Of a stretch of DNA of 64,000 nucleotides, positions 34,734 through 45,731 are shown piece after piece (the first letter of the stretch is position 1; every line of letters begins with the position of its first letter). The translations under genes were made by a program, and so were the position numbers. This DNA is from Antarctobacter heliothermus (lineage in GTDB: Bacteria; Pseudomonadota; Alphaproteobacteria; Rhodobacterales; Rhodobacteraceae). The stretch lies in assembly GCF_002237555.1 (NCBI RefSeq), contig NZ_CP022540.1:1992501-2056500 (forward strand), read 5' to 3'. The notes beneath the pieces were generated by a model. It did not search any database and was not told the origin of the DNA. It saw nothing but the letters and a program-made list of their open reading frames with translations.

Positions 34734-37139
34734 ATGAAATTCACCTTCTCTTGGCTCAAAGAGCACCTCGACACCACAGCCTCGGTCGATGAGATCACCG
34801 AGGCGTTGACCGACCTTGGGCTGGAGGTCGAAGAGGTCGTCGATCCGGCCAAGGCGCTGTCCTCCTTTACGCTCGCCAAGGTGCAGGAGGCTGAGCAGCA
34901 TCCCGACGCTGACCGCCTGCGCGTCTGCAAGGTCGAGACCGATGAGGGCATGAAACAGATCGTTTGCGGCGCTCCCAATGCGCGTGCGGGCATCACCGTG
35001 GTTCTGGCCAAACCGGGCGACTATGTTCCCGGCCTAGACGTGACCCTGTCGGTGGGCAACATCCGCGGCGTTGAGAGCCACGGCATGATGGCCTCGATGC
35101 GTGAGTTGGAGCTGGGTGAGGATCACGATGGCATCATCGAGTTGGCTTCGGGTGAGGTGGGGCAAAAATTCACCGACTGGCTGGCGCAGAACGATCCCTC
35201 CAAGGTCGATCCGGTGATCGAGATTGCCATCACACCCAACCGTCAGGATGCGCTGGGCATCCACGGTATCGCGCGCGATCTGGCGGCGCGGGGTTTGGGC
35301 ACGCTGAAACCGTTGAAAGAGGACACGGTCAAGGGCAGCTTTCCTTGTCCGATCTCTGTCACCATCGACGCCGATACGGCGGGCGACGGTGGTTGTCACG
35401 TCTTCGCCGGGCGACTGATCAAGGGTGTGAAGAATGGACCAAGCCCGCAGTGGTTGCAGGACCGTCTGCGCGCCATTGGCCTGCGCCCCATTTCGGCCCT
35501 GGTGGATGTGACCAACTTCTTCACCTTTGACCGCAACCGCCCGCTGCACGTCTTTGATGCCGACAAGGTCAAGGGTGGCGCGCTGCGCATCCACCGCGCC
35601 CAGGCTGGTCAGACCCTGATGGGGCTGGATGAGAAGGAATACGCCTTCTCCGACGGGCAGGTTGTGATTTCGGACGCCGAGGGCATCGAATCCATCGGTG
35701 GCATCATGGGTGGACTGGCGACGGGCTGCACCGAGGAGACGGTCGATGTCTTCCTTGAGGCCGCCGTCTGGGACCGTATCCAGATCGCCCACACGGGCCG
35801 CGCGCTCAAGATCAACTCGGATGCGCGCTATCGCAACGAACGCGGCATCGACCCGGCCTACAACATGCAGGCGATGGAGGACGCGGCGCAGATGATCCTC
35901 GATCTCTGCGGCGGTGAGGCCTCCGAGGTTGTCGTCGCGGGCGCGGTGCCGGACACGGACCGCGCTTATAAGCTGGACACGGACCGCGTTGTGTCGCTGG
36001 TCGGAATGGAGATCCCCGCCGCAACTCAGCGGGCCACGCTGGAGGCGCTGGGTTTCCGCATGGAGGGCGACATGGCGCATGTGCCGTCGTGGCGCCCCGA
36101 CGTGATGGGGGAGGCTGATCTGGTCGAAGAGGTCGCGCGCATCGCCTCGCTGACCAAGCTGAAGGGCACGCCGCTGCCGCGCCTGTCCGAAGGTGTGGTG
36201 CGTCCCGTCCTGTCGCCATCGCAGGTGCGAGAGCGCAGCGCGCGCCGCACTGTGGCTGCGTTGGGGTACAACGAATGTGTCACCTACAGTTTTGTCGATC
36301 AGGCTGCGGCTGCACTGTTTGGCGGGGGCGACGATGCGCATAAACTGGCCAATCCGATCAGCTCGGAAATGAGCCACATGCGGCCCTCGCTTTTACCCGG
36401 CCTGTTGCAGGCGGCGGCGCGCAATCAGGCGCGCGGTTTTTCCGATGTCGCCCTGTTCGAAGTTGGCCATGTGTTCGACGGCGGTGAGCCGGGAGAACAG
36501 CATGTGCAGGTTGCTGGTGTGCTGGTGGGCCGGACCGGACCGAAGGACGTACACGGTGCCGCGCGCGCCGTGGATCTGTTCGATGCCAAGGCGGATGCCG
36601 AAGCGGTTCTGGCGGCCATCGGCGCGCCCGCCAAGATGCAGATCCTGCGCGGCGGCGAAGGCTGGTGGCATCCGGGACGGCATGGCCGATTCTGCCTTGG
36701 CCCCAAGAAAACGCTGGGCGTCTTTGGTGAGTTACACCCCAAGGTGCTGGACGCGCTGGACATCAAGGGGCCAGCCGTGGGTTTCGTGATCTGGCCGGAA
36801 CAGGTGCCGATGCCGCGTAAATCCGGTGCGACACGGGCGGCGCTGGTGCTGAATGACCTTCAGGCGGTCGAGCGTGACTTTGCCTTTGTGGTGGACGCAG
36901 AGGTCGAAGCACTGACGCTGGTCAACGCGGCGGCTGGGGCGGACAAGGTGTTGATCAATGATGTGCGCGTGTTCGATGAATTCATCGGCGGCAGTCTGGG
37001 CGAGGGCAAGAAATCCCTTGCCATCACCGTGCGCCTGCAACCGACGGACAAGACCCTGAAGGAAAAGGATATCGAGGCGGTCGCCGCCAAGATCGTCGAG
37101 AAGGTGAGTAAGGCCACTGGCGGCACCCTGCGCGGGTAA
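34734..37139 (+). CDS. pheT: Phenylalanyl-tRNA synthetase beta subunit
   Basis: An 801-residue PheT with the full domain set: N-terminal tRNA-binding EMAP-like domain (KVQEAEQHPDADRLRVCKV about 45-60), B3/B4 editing domain (about 210-390), B5 domain (ERSARRTVAALGYNECVTYSF about 490-515), and the C-terminal ferredoxin-like anticodon-binding domain (about 710-800). It completes the synthetase with PheS, and its B3/B4 module hydrolyses mischarged Tyr-tRNA-Phe. Length is normal. A weak GC hairpin follows the stop. Confidence 0.97.
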   Translation: MKFTFSWLKEHLDTTASVDEITEALTDLGLEVEEVVDPAKALSSFTLAKVQEAEQHPDADRLRVCKVETDEGMKQIVCGAPNARAGITVVLAKPGDYVPGLDVTLSVGNIRGVESHGMMASMRELELGEDHDGIIELASGEVGQKFTDWLAQNDPSKVDPVIEIAITPNRQDALGIHGIARDLAARGLGTLKPLKEDTVKGSFPCPISVTIDADTAGDGGCHVFAGRLIKGVKNGPSPQWLQDRLRAIGLRPISALVDVTNFFTFDRNRPLHVFDADKVKGGALRIHRAQAGQTLMGLDEKEYAFSDGQVVISDAEGIESIGGIMGGLATGCTEETVDVFLEAAVWDRIQIAHTGRALKINSDARYRNERGIDPAYNMQAMEDAAQMILDLCGGEASEVVVAGAVPDTDRAYKLDTDRVVSLVGMEIPAATQRATLEALGFRMEGDMAHVPSWRPDVMGEADLVEEVARIASLTKLKGTPLPRLSEGVVRPVLSPSQVRERSARRTVAALGYNECVTYSFVDQAAAALFGGGDDAHKLANPISSEMSHMRPSLLPGLLQAAARNQARGFSDVALFEVGHVFDGGEPGEQHVQVAGVLVGRTGPKDVHGAARAVDLFDAKADAEAVLAAIGAPAKMQILRGGEGWWHPGRHGRFCLGPKKTLGVFGELHPKVLDALDIKGPAVGFVIWPEQVPMPRKSGATRAALVLNDLQAVERDFAFVVDAEVEALTLVNAAAGADKVLINDVRVFDEFIGGSLGEGKKSLAITVRLQPTDKTLKEKDIEAVAAKIVEKVSKATGGTLRG

Positions 37140-37223
37140 GCCTTGTAGGGCGCTAGCCGCCTTGAGCATTGGTTTTGGGGCCCCGCCGCATTGCGAGGCC
37201 CTGTCACTGTCTGGCAAACGTGC

Positions 37224-38912
37224 TCAGGCTAGCAGGCGACGCGCGATGACCTGCGCTTGAATCTCGGCAGCCCCTTCAAAGATGTTCAGGATGCGGGCAT
37301 CGCAGAGAATGCGGCTGATGCTGTATTCCAACGCAAAGCCGTTGCCGCCGTGGATCTGCAACGCATTGTCTGCATTGGCCCAGGCGACGCGTGCGCCCAG
37401 CAGCTTGGCCATGCCGGCCTCAAGGTCGCAACGACGGCCCTCGTCCTTTTCGCGGGCCGAGAAGTAGGTCAGCTGGCGCGCGATCATGATTTCCACCGCC
37501 ATCATCGCCAGTTTGCCCGACACGCGCGGGAAGGCGATCAGTGACTTGCCGAACTGCTTGCGGTCGATGGCGTATTGCATCCCGACGTCCAGTGCCGATT
37601 GCGCCACACCAATGGCGCGGGCAGCAGTCTGGATGCGGGCGGATTCGAACGTCTCCATGAGTTGCTTGAAGCCATTGCCTTCTTCGCCGCCCAGCAGGTT
37701 CTCTCCCTTGACCTTGAAGTTGTCGAAGCCGAGTTCGTATTCCTTCATGCCGCGATAACCCAGCACCTCGATCTCGCCGCCGGTCATGCCTTCGGTCGGG
37801 AACGGGTTCTCGTCCGTGCCGGGGGTCTTTTCGGCGATGAACATCGACAGGCCCTTGTAGTTGTCCGTCGAGGTGTCGGTGCGCGCCAGCAGCGTCATGA
37901 TGTGTGTGCGGGCGGCGTGGGTGATCCATGTTTTGTTGCCGGTGACGCGGTAATCGCCGTTCTCATCCTTGACCGCGCGGGTGCGCAGGCTGCCAAGGTC
38001 CGATCCGGTGTTCGGCTCTGTAAAGACCGCCGTTGGTAGGGTTTCACCGCTGGCGAGGCGTGGCAGCCATTTTTCCTTTTGCGCCTGCGTGCCGCCGGCG
38101 ATGACCAGTTCGGCGGCGATCTCGGACCGGGTGCCAAGACTGCCGACGCCAATATACCCGCGTGAGAGTTCCTCAGACACGACGCACATCGACGCTTTTG
38201 ACAAACCCAAACCGCCGAATTCTTCGGGAATGGTCAGGCCAAAAACACCCATCTCCGACAGTTCCTCGATGATCTCCATCGGGATAAGTTCATCTTTGAG
38301 GTGCCATTCGTGGGCAAAAGGTTCGACCTTTTCGACCGCATAGCGGCGGAACTGGTCGCGGATCATTTCCAGTTCGTCGTCCAGCCCGGTGCGCCCAACT
38401 GTCACCTCGGCGCGCCGCTCCTGCATCAATTCAACTAGGCGGGCGCGGGCACCAGGGTTGTTGCCATGCTGCATGAGGTGTTCCACCTCAGTCGTTAGCA
38501 TGGCGCGGCGTTCGTCCTGATTAAGCCCCATGTCCGCAAGGCGCACGATCTCGCCTTGGTTCATCTGGATGCCGCCGTGGATCTGAGACAGGTACTCGCC
38601 AAAGGCGATCTGGTGCAGCAGTTGTTCGACCTCACCAAAGGTGCCTTCGGCGTCCAGTGTCGCGGCCCAATGCTGCATCTGCCGCAACGATTCGACATAG
38701 GTGGCCAACCATGCCAGCCCATGTGCGGCGAACTGGTTCTGCTCAACCAGCGCGCCAGACACGCGGCCATCAGCTACTACAATGTCGCGCACATGGCCCC
38801 GGGCCGTTTCCAGAATCGCCTCGACAGGGGCGACGGCCGCGCCGGTAAGTGTCAGAAGATCCGGCAAAATCACGCCGTCGAGTGTCAAGTCTTGTCCGTC
38901 ATGTGCCATCAA
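37224..38912 (-). CDS. mcd: Methylsuccinyl-CoA dehydrogenase (ethylmalonyl-CoA pathway)
   Basis: A 562-residue acyl-CoA dehydrogenase with an N-terminal extension of ~170 residues (MMAHDGQDLTLDGVILPDLLTLTGAA), which separates Mcd from ordinary ~380-residue acyl-CoA dehydrogenases. The catalytic part has FAHEWHLKDELIP, EEFGGLGLSKASMCVVSEELSRGYIG, TEPNTGSDLGSLRTRA, QFGKSLIAFPRVSGKLA, QIHGGNGFALEYSISRILCDARILNIFEGAAEIQ. Mcd oxidises (2S)-methylsuccinyl-CoA to mesaconyl-CoA with FAD in acetyl-CoA assimilation, a hallmark pathway of many Rhodobacterales. No other pathway genes lie next to it. Confidence 0.88.
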   Translation of the reverse strand: MMAHDGQDLTLDGVILPDLLTLTGAAVAPVEAILETARGHVRDIVVADGRVSGALVEQNQFAAHGLAWLATYVESLRQMQHWAATLDAEGTFGEVEQLLHQIAFGEYLSQIHGGIQMNQGEIVRLADMGLNQDERRAMLTTEVEHLMQHGNNPGARARLVELMQERRAEVTVGRTGLDDELEMIRDQFRRYAVEKVEPFAHEWHLKDELIPMEIIEELSEMGVFGLTIPEEFGGLGLSKASMCVVSEELSRGYIGVGSLGTRSEIAAELVIAGGTQAQKEKWLPRLASGETLPTAVFTEPNTGSDLGSLRTRAVKDENGDYRVTGNKTWITHAARTHIMTLLARTDTSTDNYKGLSMFIAEKTPGTDENPFPTEGMTGGEIEVLGYRGMKEYELGFDNFKVKGENLLGGEEGNGFKQLMETFESARIQTAARAIGVAQSALDVGMQYAIDRKQFGKSLIAFPRVSGKLAMMAVEIMIARQLTYFSAREKDEGRRCDLEAGMAKLLGARVAWANADNALQIHGGNGFALEYSISRILCDARILNIFEGAAEIQAQVIARRLLA

Positions 38913-39131
38913 GTCAGATCCTTCTTTGGTGCGCTGGCCATGTCAGGGCGGCCCGAAGCGGGGCCAGAGCGCGTCTCTTTTCTCGGCGCGGGACGCCTGG
39001 GGGGCGGCTCCGCAGTCCCGATGGTCCTAGCTACTTTGCAGGTGCAGCGCAACAAAAATTCGCGAGGATGCTGTCCGGCGTTCATTTGTTGCGCGGGATA
39101 GAATCGACGTGCAGTCGTTGGGTCATATGCT

Positions 39132-39911
39132 ATGACGCAATACATGCCCGGAATCCTTGCTGATCTTACTCCAGTTATCCTGCTTTGTGCTGTTGGAATT
39201 GCGATTCTTGCGGGCGCAATCAAGGGGCTTGTCGGATTCGCCATGCCGATGGTCCTTGTATCAGGGTTGGGCAGCTTGATGGCGCCTGAACTGGCTCTGG
39301 CGGGATTGATCGTACCCACCTTGGTTGCCAATGGCGTACAGGCTATGGCGCAGGGACCGAAGGCCGCACTGCAGTCGGTGAAGCGATTCCGCCTGTTTCT
39401 GGGGATTGCTTTTGTCATGTTGCTGCTGTCCGCACAGCTTGTGAGCGTTGTTCCATCCCACGTCCTGCTGTTGATGATTGGCGGGCCGATCACCGTTTTT
39501 GCGCTGCTGCAACTGGCGGGCTGGCAGCCGCGTGTGGCCGAGGGCGGGCACCAAAAGCTGGAAATCGGGATCGGCGCATTTGCCGGATTTATCGGCGGAT
39601 TTTCAGGCATCTGGGGGCCGCCAACAGTGGCTTATCTGACCGCGCTGGGCACCGAAAAGCGCGATCAGATGCGCGTGCAGGGCGTGATCTATGGGCTAGG
39701 CGCGGTGGCGCTGACGCTGGCGCATATCGGCTCTGGCGTGTTGAACGCGGCCACGGTCTGGTTTTCGCTGCTGCTATTGCCCCCGGCCATGTTGGGCATG
39801 TGGGTCGGCAAGCAGGCGCAGGACAGGATCGACCAAAAGGCGTTTCGCCGCGCCACGCTGCTGGTGCTGCTGCTCGCGGGCTTGAACCTTGTGCGCCGGG
39901 CCTTACTCTGA
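39132..39911 (+). CDS. TauE/SafE-family sulfite exporter-like permease
   Basis: A 259-residue integral membrane protein with about 8 transmembrane helices. The first repeat begins VGIAILAGAIKGLVGFAMPMVLVSG and the second KLEIGIGAFAGFIGGFSGIWGPPTVAYLTAL; the G-F-x-G-x-x-G-P-P-x pattern is typical of the TauE/SafE (DUF81) family. Such proteins export sulfite, sulfoacetate or other organic anions; the substrate is unknown. It is divergent from mcd, and a short gene of unknown function follows 5 bp later. Confidence 0.87.
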   Translation: MTQYMPGILADLTPVILLCAVGIAILAGAIKGLVGFAMPMVLVSGLGSLMAPELALAGLIVPTLVANGVQAMAQGPKAALQSVKRFRLFLGIAFVMLLLSAQLVSVVPSHVLLLMIGGPITVFALLQLAGWQPRVAEGGHQKLEIGIGAFAGFIGGFSGIWGPPTVAYLTALGTEKRDQMRVQGVIYGLGAVALTLAHIGSGVLNAATVWFSLLLLPPAMLGMWVGKQAQDRIDQKAFRRATLLVLLLAGLNLVRRALL

Positions 39912-39916
39912 CGGCT

Positions 39917-40234
39917 ATGATTGTCGAGGATCTTGCGGCGCGTGTGACCCGTTTGGTGGACGGCGAATTGGCGGGGTTTGCGGTGCGCGGCCGAGGCGAT
40001 CGCCTGCTGCTGGAAGACTTCGCGCGCTTGCGGGTCAAACGACCCCGACCAATCACGGTGAATTTCAGCGGTGGACTGACCGGGACTTGCTACAGCGTGA
40101 CCCGGTCGGACGGGGAGTATTCGGTCCTGTACATGCCGACGGCGGGGTATTTCAGCCTCTGTGTGGACAGCGTCTTTGGCCCGCTGGACATCGGCGTGCA
40201 CGGTCCGGCATTGGACTGTTTCGCGTCGGTTTGA
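39917..40234 (+). CDS. Hypothetical protein, 105 aa
   Basis: A 105-residue protein with ATG at 39917, five bases after the TauE/SafE stop, so it is likely translationally coupled. It is a predicted alpha/beta protein with ARVTRLVDGELAGFAVRGRGDRLLLEDFARL and ITVNFSGGLTGTCYSVTRSDGEYSVLYMPTAGYFSLCVDSVFGPLDIGVHG. No family is recognised and no signal peptide is present. Coupling to the permease gene suggests a related role, but nothing in the sequence proves it. Confidence 0.55.
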   Translation: MIVEDLAARVTRLVDGELAGFAVRGRGDRLLLEDFARLRVKRPRPITVNFSGGLTGTCYSVTRSDGEYSVLYMPTAGYFSLCVDSVFGPLDIGVHGPALDCFASV

Positions 40235-40439
40235 CGGAAAAAGGCATCCGCGACCCGCATTTATGGAACGTACGCCGGAATGCGGCGCGGAGCGGGCCTA
40301 TACCCCCGTCTTTGCGCGTCGCGAGGCGCGTAATTTGTGGACAACGTAAAGTTGACGATTTTCGCCTGTAAGTGGCAGAAGATCGGGCGGGGATCTGCGA
40401 TCCCCACCCGATCAATAACAGCAGATGCTGGGCCGTTGT

Positions 40440-40595
40440 TCAGACCTTGCCCATCAAGACCAGTATAAGCAGTACAACGAGGATCACTCCCAAGATCCCG
40501 GAGGGGCCGTAGCCCCAGTTGGCCGAATGCCCCCAGCGCGGCAATGCGCCAATAAGCACGAGGATCAGTACGATGATCAGGATGGTGTACAGCAT
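40440..40595 (-). CDS. DUF3309 small membrane protein
   Basis: A 51-residue protein encoded on the minus strand from ATG 40595 (AAGGTC upstream). It reads MLYTILIIVLILVLIGALPR with WGHSANWGYGPSG and a second helix LGVILVVLLILVLMGKV. This is the DUF3309 pattern: two helices around a W-rich loop. Members are often induced by stress in alphaproteobacteria; the function is unknown. An even smaller membrane protein lies 46 bp upstream on the same strand. Confidence 0.85.
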   Translation of the reverse strand: MLYTILIIVLILVLIGALPRWGHSANWGYGPSGILGVILVVLLILVLMGKV

Positions 40596-40641
40596 GGGTC
40601 AGGACCTTTCATGAATAGCAGAGAGTGGACGGGCCGTATCC

Positions 40642-40719
40642 TCAGAACACGTCGAACAGATACAGCAAGATAATGATCGGAATCGGAATTCCGATCAGCC
40701 AGCCGATGATCCCTTTCAT
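40642..40719 (-). CDS. 25-residue membrane peptide
   Basis: A 25-residue hydrophobic peptide from ATG 40719, beginning MKGIIGWLIGIPIPIIIL and ending in LFDVF, preceded by TGGAGGTTCCA, a strong ribosome binding site. It has one helix with a Pro-kink (IPIP). The combination of a perfect Shine-Dalgarno, an open frame and position just upstream of the DUF3309 gene on the same strand suggests a real microprotein co-expressed with it. Confidence 0.55.
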   Translation of the reverse strand: MKGIIGWLIGIPIPIIILLYLFDVF

Positions 40720-40994
40720 TGGAACCTCCACAGTTTGTGATGTTTAGTGAACGTCGCGTGGGGGCAAAGAGTTCCGCAACTTTTAAGGTTTCTGCGCCCG
40801 ACGTAATGCCCCGGCCCCGCCCTAAGGGAGCTGCGTGGGCCCGACGGATGGCCGTCAGCTAGCGTGCGACATGCCTCCGCCAGTGCTGCCGCTGCATTCG
40901 CCCAAGACGGGCAGAACCAGCGGCATCACGACCGGAAACGGTAATGCGACAGCAGATGTTCGGTAGACGTTGGCCAGTGACCGGTGTGAGTAGG

Positions 40995-42650
<1,656 letters not shown>

Positions 42651-42801
42651 GATCCGCTCCTGCGCGCTTGTGCGTTGTTCGGCACGGAGTACCGCGTTGC
42701 CGGGACAGGTGCAATCAGAGGCGGGCGCGCGCGGCATTCTTGCGGAGGCGACCCCAACCGCGTAACGGGTGCGGGTTACTTGGGACGCAGGAGGGGGCCG
42801 C

Positions 42802-43452
42802 GTGCCGCCAGAGTTGGATCACGGATCAGGTGTGGACAGATGTCTGGGCGGTCAGGCCCTGCCAAAGGGCGCGCGGGTCGGGCTGCTGGGTGGGTCTTTT
42901 GATCCGCCGCATGAGGGTCATTTGCACCTGTCGCGCGAAGCACTTAAACGGTTCGATCTGGATTTGGTTGTCTGGCTGATCAGTCCGGGAAATCCACTGA
43001 AACCCAATCCTCCTGCCCCGTTGACGGACCGGATGGCGGCGGCCCGGGCGCTGGTGGATCACCCGCGCATTCTGATCAGCGATTTTGAGTCGCGGTCCGG
43101 CACGCGCTACACCGCGCAGACACTGGCAAGCCTGCAACAGCGATACCGCGATGTGCGGTTTGTCTGGCTGATGGGGGCGGACAACCTTGCACAGTTCCAC
43201 CTATGGGAAAACTGGCGCGGCATTCTGGAGACTGTGCCGGTGGGCGTCCTAGCCCGTCCGGGACTGCGGATCGCGGCGCGCAGTTCGCCCACGGCGCGGA
43301 TGTTTCGGGGCGCGCGCATCCCGGCAGGGGCGTCGCGTTTGCTGGGCAGGGCGGATGCGCCTGCATGGTGTTTTGTGAATATCCCGATGATGGATGTCAG
43401 CTCCAGCGCGATCCGGGCCATGGGCCGCTGGGCAACAGGGCGCAAATCGTGA
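42802..43452 (+). CDS. nadD: Nicotinate-nucleotide adenylyltransferase
   Basis: A 216-residue product if started at GTG 42802, which follows GGAGGGGG by ~5 bp; starts at 42769 or 42832 are possible. The nucleotidyltransferase motif is [23 protein letters not shown] (H-x-G-H), followed by [34 protein letters not shown], and late [10 protein letters not shown] (the ISSTxIR motif). It adenylates nicotinate mononucleotide in NAD synthesis. It is divergent from ettA. The first ~20 residues (rich in Gly, His) are not conserved, which is why the start is uncertain. Confidence 0.9.
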   Translation: MPPELDHGSGVDRCLGGQALPKGARVGLLGGSFDPPHEGHLHLSREALKRFDLDLVVWLISPGNPLKPNPPAPLTDRMAAARALVDHPRILISDFESRSGTRYTAQTLASLQQRYRDVRFVWLMGADNLAQFHLWENWRGILETVPVGVLARPGLRIAARSSPTARMFRGARIPAGASRLLGRADAPAWCFVNIPMMDVSSSAIRAMGRWATGRKS

Positions 43453-43510
43453 ACTGCTGGGGTCCAGTTGCCAGTTGCCCGCAGGTGTGGGATTCGCTTA
43501 GATCACGCGC

Positions 43511-45022
43511 ATGACGAAAGGCTTTTCCAGACGTGCCTTCATGGGTGGGGCTGCCGGACTGGCGCTAGGCGGGGCTTTGCCCGGCTGGGCGCGCGCGCCG
43601 GACACCTCGTTGCGCCCGGTTGCGCGTGCAGATGATTTCCGCAAACGCGTGCAGCCCCCCGCCGAGGCGTTGATCGAACGCGCGGCGCTGGACGGCGACG
43701 TCAGCTTTGCCGTGGCCCGGTTGCAGGACGGCGAGGTGCTGGAGACGCATTCGCCCGACGTGGACCTGCCCCCGGCAAGTGTGGCGAAGGCTTTGACCGC
43801 TGGGTATGCACTGGATGTGCTTGGGCCCGCACATCACTTTGTGACCCGCGTGATCGCGACGGGTCCGGTGACAGACGGCGTCGTACAGGGCGATCTGGTG
43901 CTGGCGGGCGGCGGGGATCCGACGCTGGACACCGATGCCTTGGCCGATCTGGCCAAGGCGGTGAGCGCGGCGGGCGTGACTGGCGTCACCGGAGGGCTAA
44001 AGGTCTGGGGCGGGGCGCTGCCGTCGCTGCCCGGAATCGACGCCAGCCAGCCGGATCATGTGGGCTACAACCCTTCGGTGTCCGGTCTGAACCTGAACTA
44101 CAATCGCGTGCATTTCGAATGGCGCCGCGCCGGAACGGACTACGCAGTCACGATGCAGGCGCGGTCCAGCGCGCATCGGCCCGATGTCCTGATGGCGCGC
44201 ATGGCGCTGATTGATCGCAGCCTGCCGGTCTATACCTATGAGGATGCAGGTGGGCGCGACAACTGGACCGTGGCACGCGGTGCTTTGGGCGATGGCGGCG
44301 CGCGCTGGCTGCCGGTCAAAAAACCCGAAACCTATGCGGGTGAGGTCTTTCGGACGATGCTGGCGGCGAATGGTGTGCGTGTCAGCACGGCCAAGACAGC
44401 TGATGCGCTTCCTGCAGGAGACGTGCTGGCCAGCCATGACAGCCAACCATTACGGATTATCCTGCGTGATATGCTGAAATGGTCCACCAACCTGACGGCA
44501 GAGGCGGTGGGTCTTGCAGCAACCGTAAAACGGACCGGCGTCGTTCCAGCGTCTTTGGCCGCGTCGGCAGCCGAGATGAACGATTGGGCACGGTCGCGGC
44601 TGGGGGTGTCAGGCCTTGCGCTGGTGGATCATTCCGGGCTGGGCGATCAAAGCCGGATCAGCGCGCGTGAAATGATGGGGTGCCTGCGCGCCTTGCGGAT
44701 GACCTTGGGGATCAAGCCGCTGCTCAAGGATATTCCGGTTCGGGATGACTCTTACGCCGTGGTTGAGGATCACCCGGTCAAGGTGCGGGCCAAGACGGGG
44801 ACATTGAACTTTGTCAGCGGGTTGGCCGGGTTCATCGATTTGCCGGATGGCACCGAACTGGTCTTTGCGATCTTTGCCGCCGATATTCCGCGCCGTGACG
44901 CGTTGACCAAGGCGCAGCGCGACCGGCCCGACGGCGGGCGCAGTTGGAACAGCCGCGCGAAGATCCTGCAACAGGGTCTGATCGAGCGTTGGAGTGTGCT
45001 GTACGAAAGCGATCCGGTCTGA
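43511..45022 (+). CDS. dacB: D-alanyl-D-alanine carboxypeptidase/endopeptidase (PBP4 family)
   Basis: A 503-residue exported penicillin-binding protein. The N-terminus FSRRAFMGGAAGLALGGALPGWA looks like a Tat-type signal (twin Arg). The penicilloyl-serine motif is S90-V-A-K93 in PPASVAKALTAGYAL, followed by the SxN motif in KWSTNLTAEAVG and the KTG motif in VRAKTGTLNFVSGLAGF. An insert of ~200 residues between the first two motifs is typical of the DacB class. It trims D-Ala and cross-links in peptidoglycan. Next to it, convergent, lies an L,D-transpeptidase gene, also for the wall. A terminator separates them. Confidence 0.93.
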   Translation: MTKGFSRRAFMGGAAGLALGGALPGWARAPDTSLRPVARADDFRKRVQPPAEALIERAALDGDVSFAVARLQDGEVLETHSPDVDLPPASVAKALTAGYALDVLGPAHHFVTRVIATGPVTDGVVQGDLVLAGGGDPTLDTDALADLAKAVSAAGVTGVTGGLKVWGGALPSLPGIDASQPDHVGYNPSVSGLNLNYNRVHFEWRRAGTDYAVTMQARSSAHRPDVLMARMALIDRSLPVYTYEDAGGRDNWTVARGALGDGGARWLPVKKPETYAGEVFRTMLAANGVRVSTAKTADALPAGDVLASHDSQPLRIILRDMLKWSTNLTAEAVGLAATVKRTGVVPASLAASAAEMNDWARSRLGVSGLALVDHSGLGDQSRISAREMMGCLRALRMTLGIKPLLKDIPVRDDSYAVVEDHPVKVRAKTGTLNFVSGLAGFIDLPDGTELVFAIFAADIPRRDALTKAQRDRPDGGRSWNSRAKILQQGLIERWSVLYESDPV

Positions 45023-45058
45023 ACGGTTTCTAGCCAATCACATGAACAGAATGACAAA

Positions 45059-45092
45059 AGGCCCCGCGTTCCTTGCGGGGCCTATGTGTTTT
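45059..45092 (+). terminator. Intrinsic terminator between dacB and the L,D-transpeptidase gene
   Basis: A 9-bp stem (AGGCCCCGC, loop GTTCCTT, GCGGGGCCT) followed by ATGTGTTTTAG. An A-rich stretch lies before it (ATGACAAAAG), so it could act from both strands for the convergent genes. Confidence 0.85.
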
Positions 45093-45121
45093 AGGGCAGC
45101 GCCAAGCTGCCGGGACAAGGT

Positions 45122-45550
45122 TTAGTTGTCGATCACGACCTTCATGTTCTTTTTGCCGACCTCTTGGGTCAGCTTGAACAGCAGGGCCGCATGTTCGGGA
45201 TGCAGGCGCACACAGCCAGCAGAGGCGGGACGGCCTAGGCGGCTAATTTGATCGGTGCCGTGGATCGCATAATCCCCGTTGTAGAAGATGGCGAAAGGCA
45301 TCGGCGCGTTGTTGTAGATGCTGGACCGGTGATGTTTGGACAGCCAATAGGCGTTCCACTGTCCGCGCGGCGTGATCTTGCCATTGCGGGCGGTGGACAC
45401 GGGCCAGCGATAGGCAACCTGACCGTTGTAGATCACGGTCATTGTCTGCGTTGATACATCAACCTTGGCCACAAGCGGTGCGGCCATGGACATCAATGGG
45501 GTCAGGCAGAGTAGAGCCACGGCAAGCGCGGCAGCGTAAAAACGGTTCAT
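45122..45550 (-). CDS. L,D-transpeptidase (YkuD domain)
   Basis: A 142-residue exported enzyme with signal peptide (MNRFYAAALAVALLCLTPLM, cleavage near SMAAP). The YkuD catalytic motif is HGTD (His97) and SAGCVRLHPEHAALL (Cys113, Arg115), which also carries the S-x-G-C-x-R consensus. It forms 3-3 peptidoglycan cross-links, or anchors lipoproteins; the substrate choice is unknown. It is short, just the catalytic domain, as in many alphaproteobacterial Ldt proteins. Confidence 0.93.
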   Translation of the reverse strand: MNRFYAAALAVALLCLTPLMSMAAPLVAKVDVSTQTMTVIYNGQVAYRWPVSTARNGKITPRGQWNAYWLSKHHRSSIYNNAPMPFAIFYNGDYAIHGTDQISRLGRPASAGCVRLHPEHAALLFKLTQEVGKKNMKVVIDN

Positions 45551-45731
45551 TTGTCCCTCCAGGTAACAAGCTTGGCAGCTTCGGCTAAAAAATGCCTGAA
45601 GGGACCCTACTATGCGGTTAACCGCCGGTCAGTCGGGGATTCCCGACCTTGTGCACTCGAAGGAAAACAAGGCTTTCGGATATGGGATTTATGCAACGGT
45701 TTGATGAGAGTTTCAGCCAAACCCTGCCTCG

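Noticed and set aside
40855..40930. Possible short minus-strand peptide after ettA
   Set aside because: It has no convincing start or ribosome binding site; the frame belongs mostly to ettA antisense/out-of-frame sequence.
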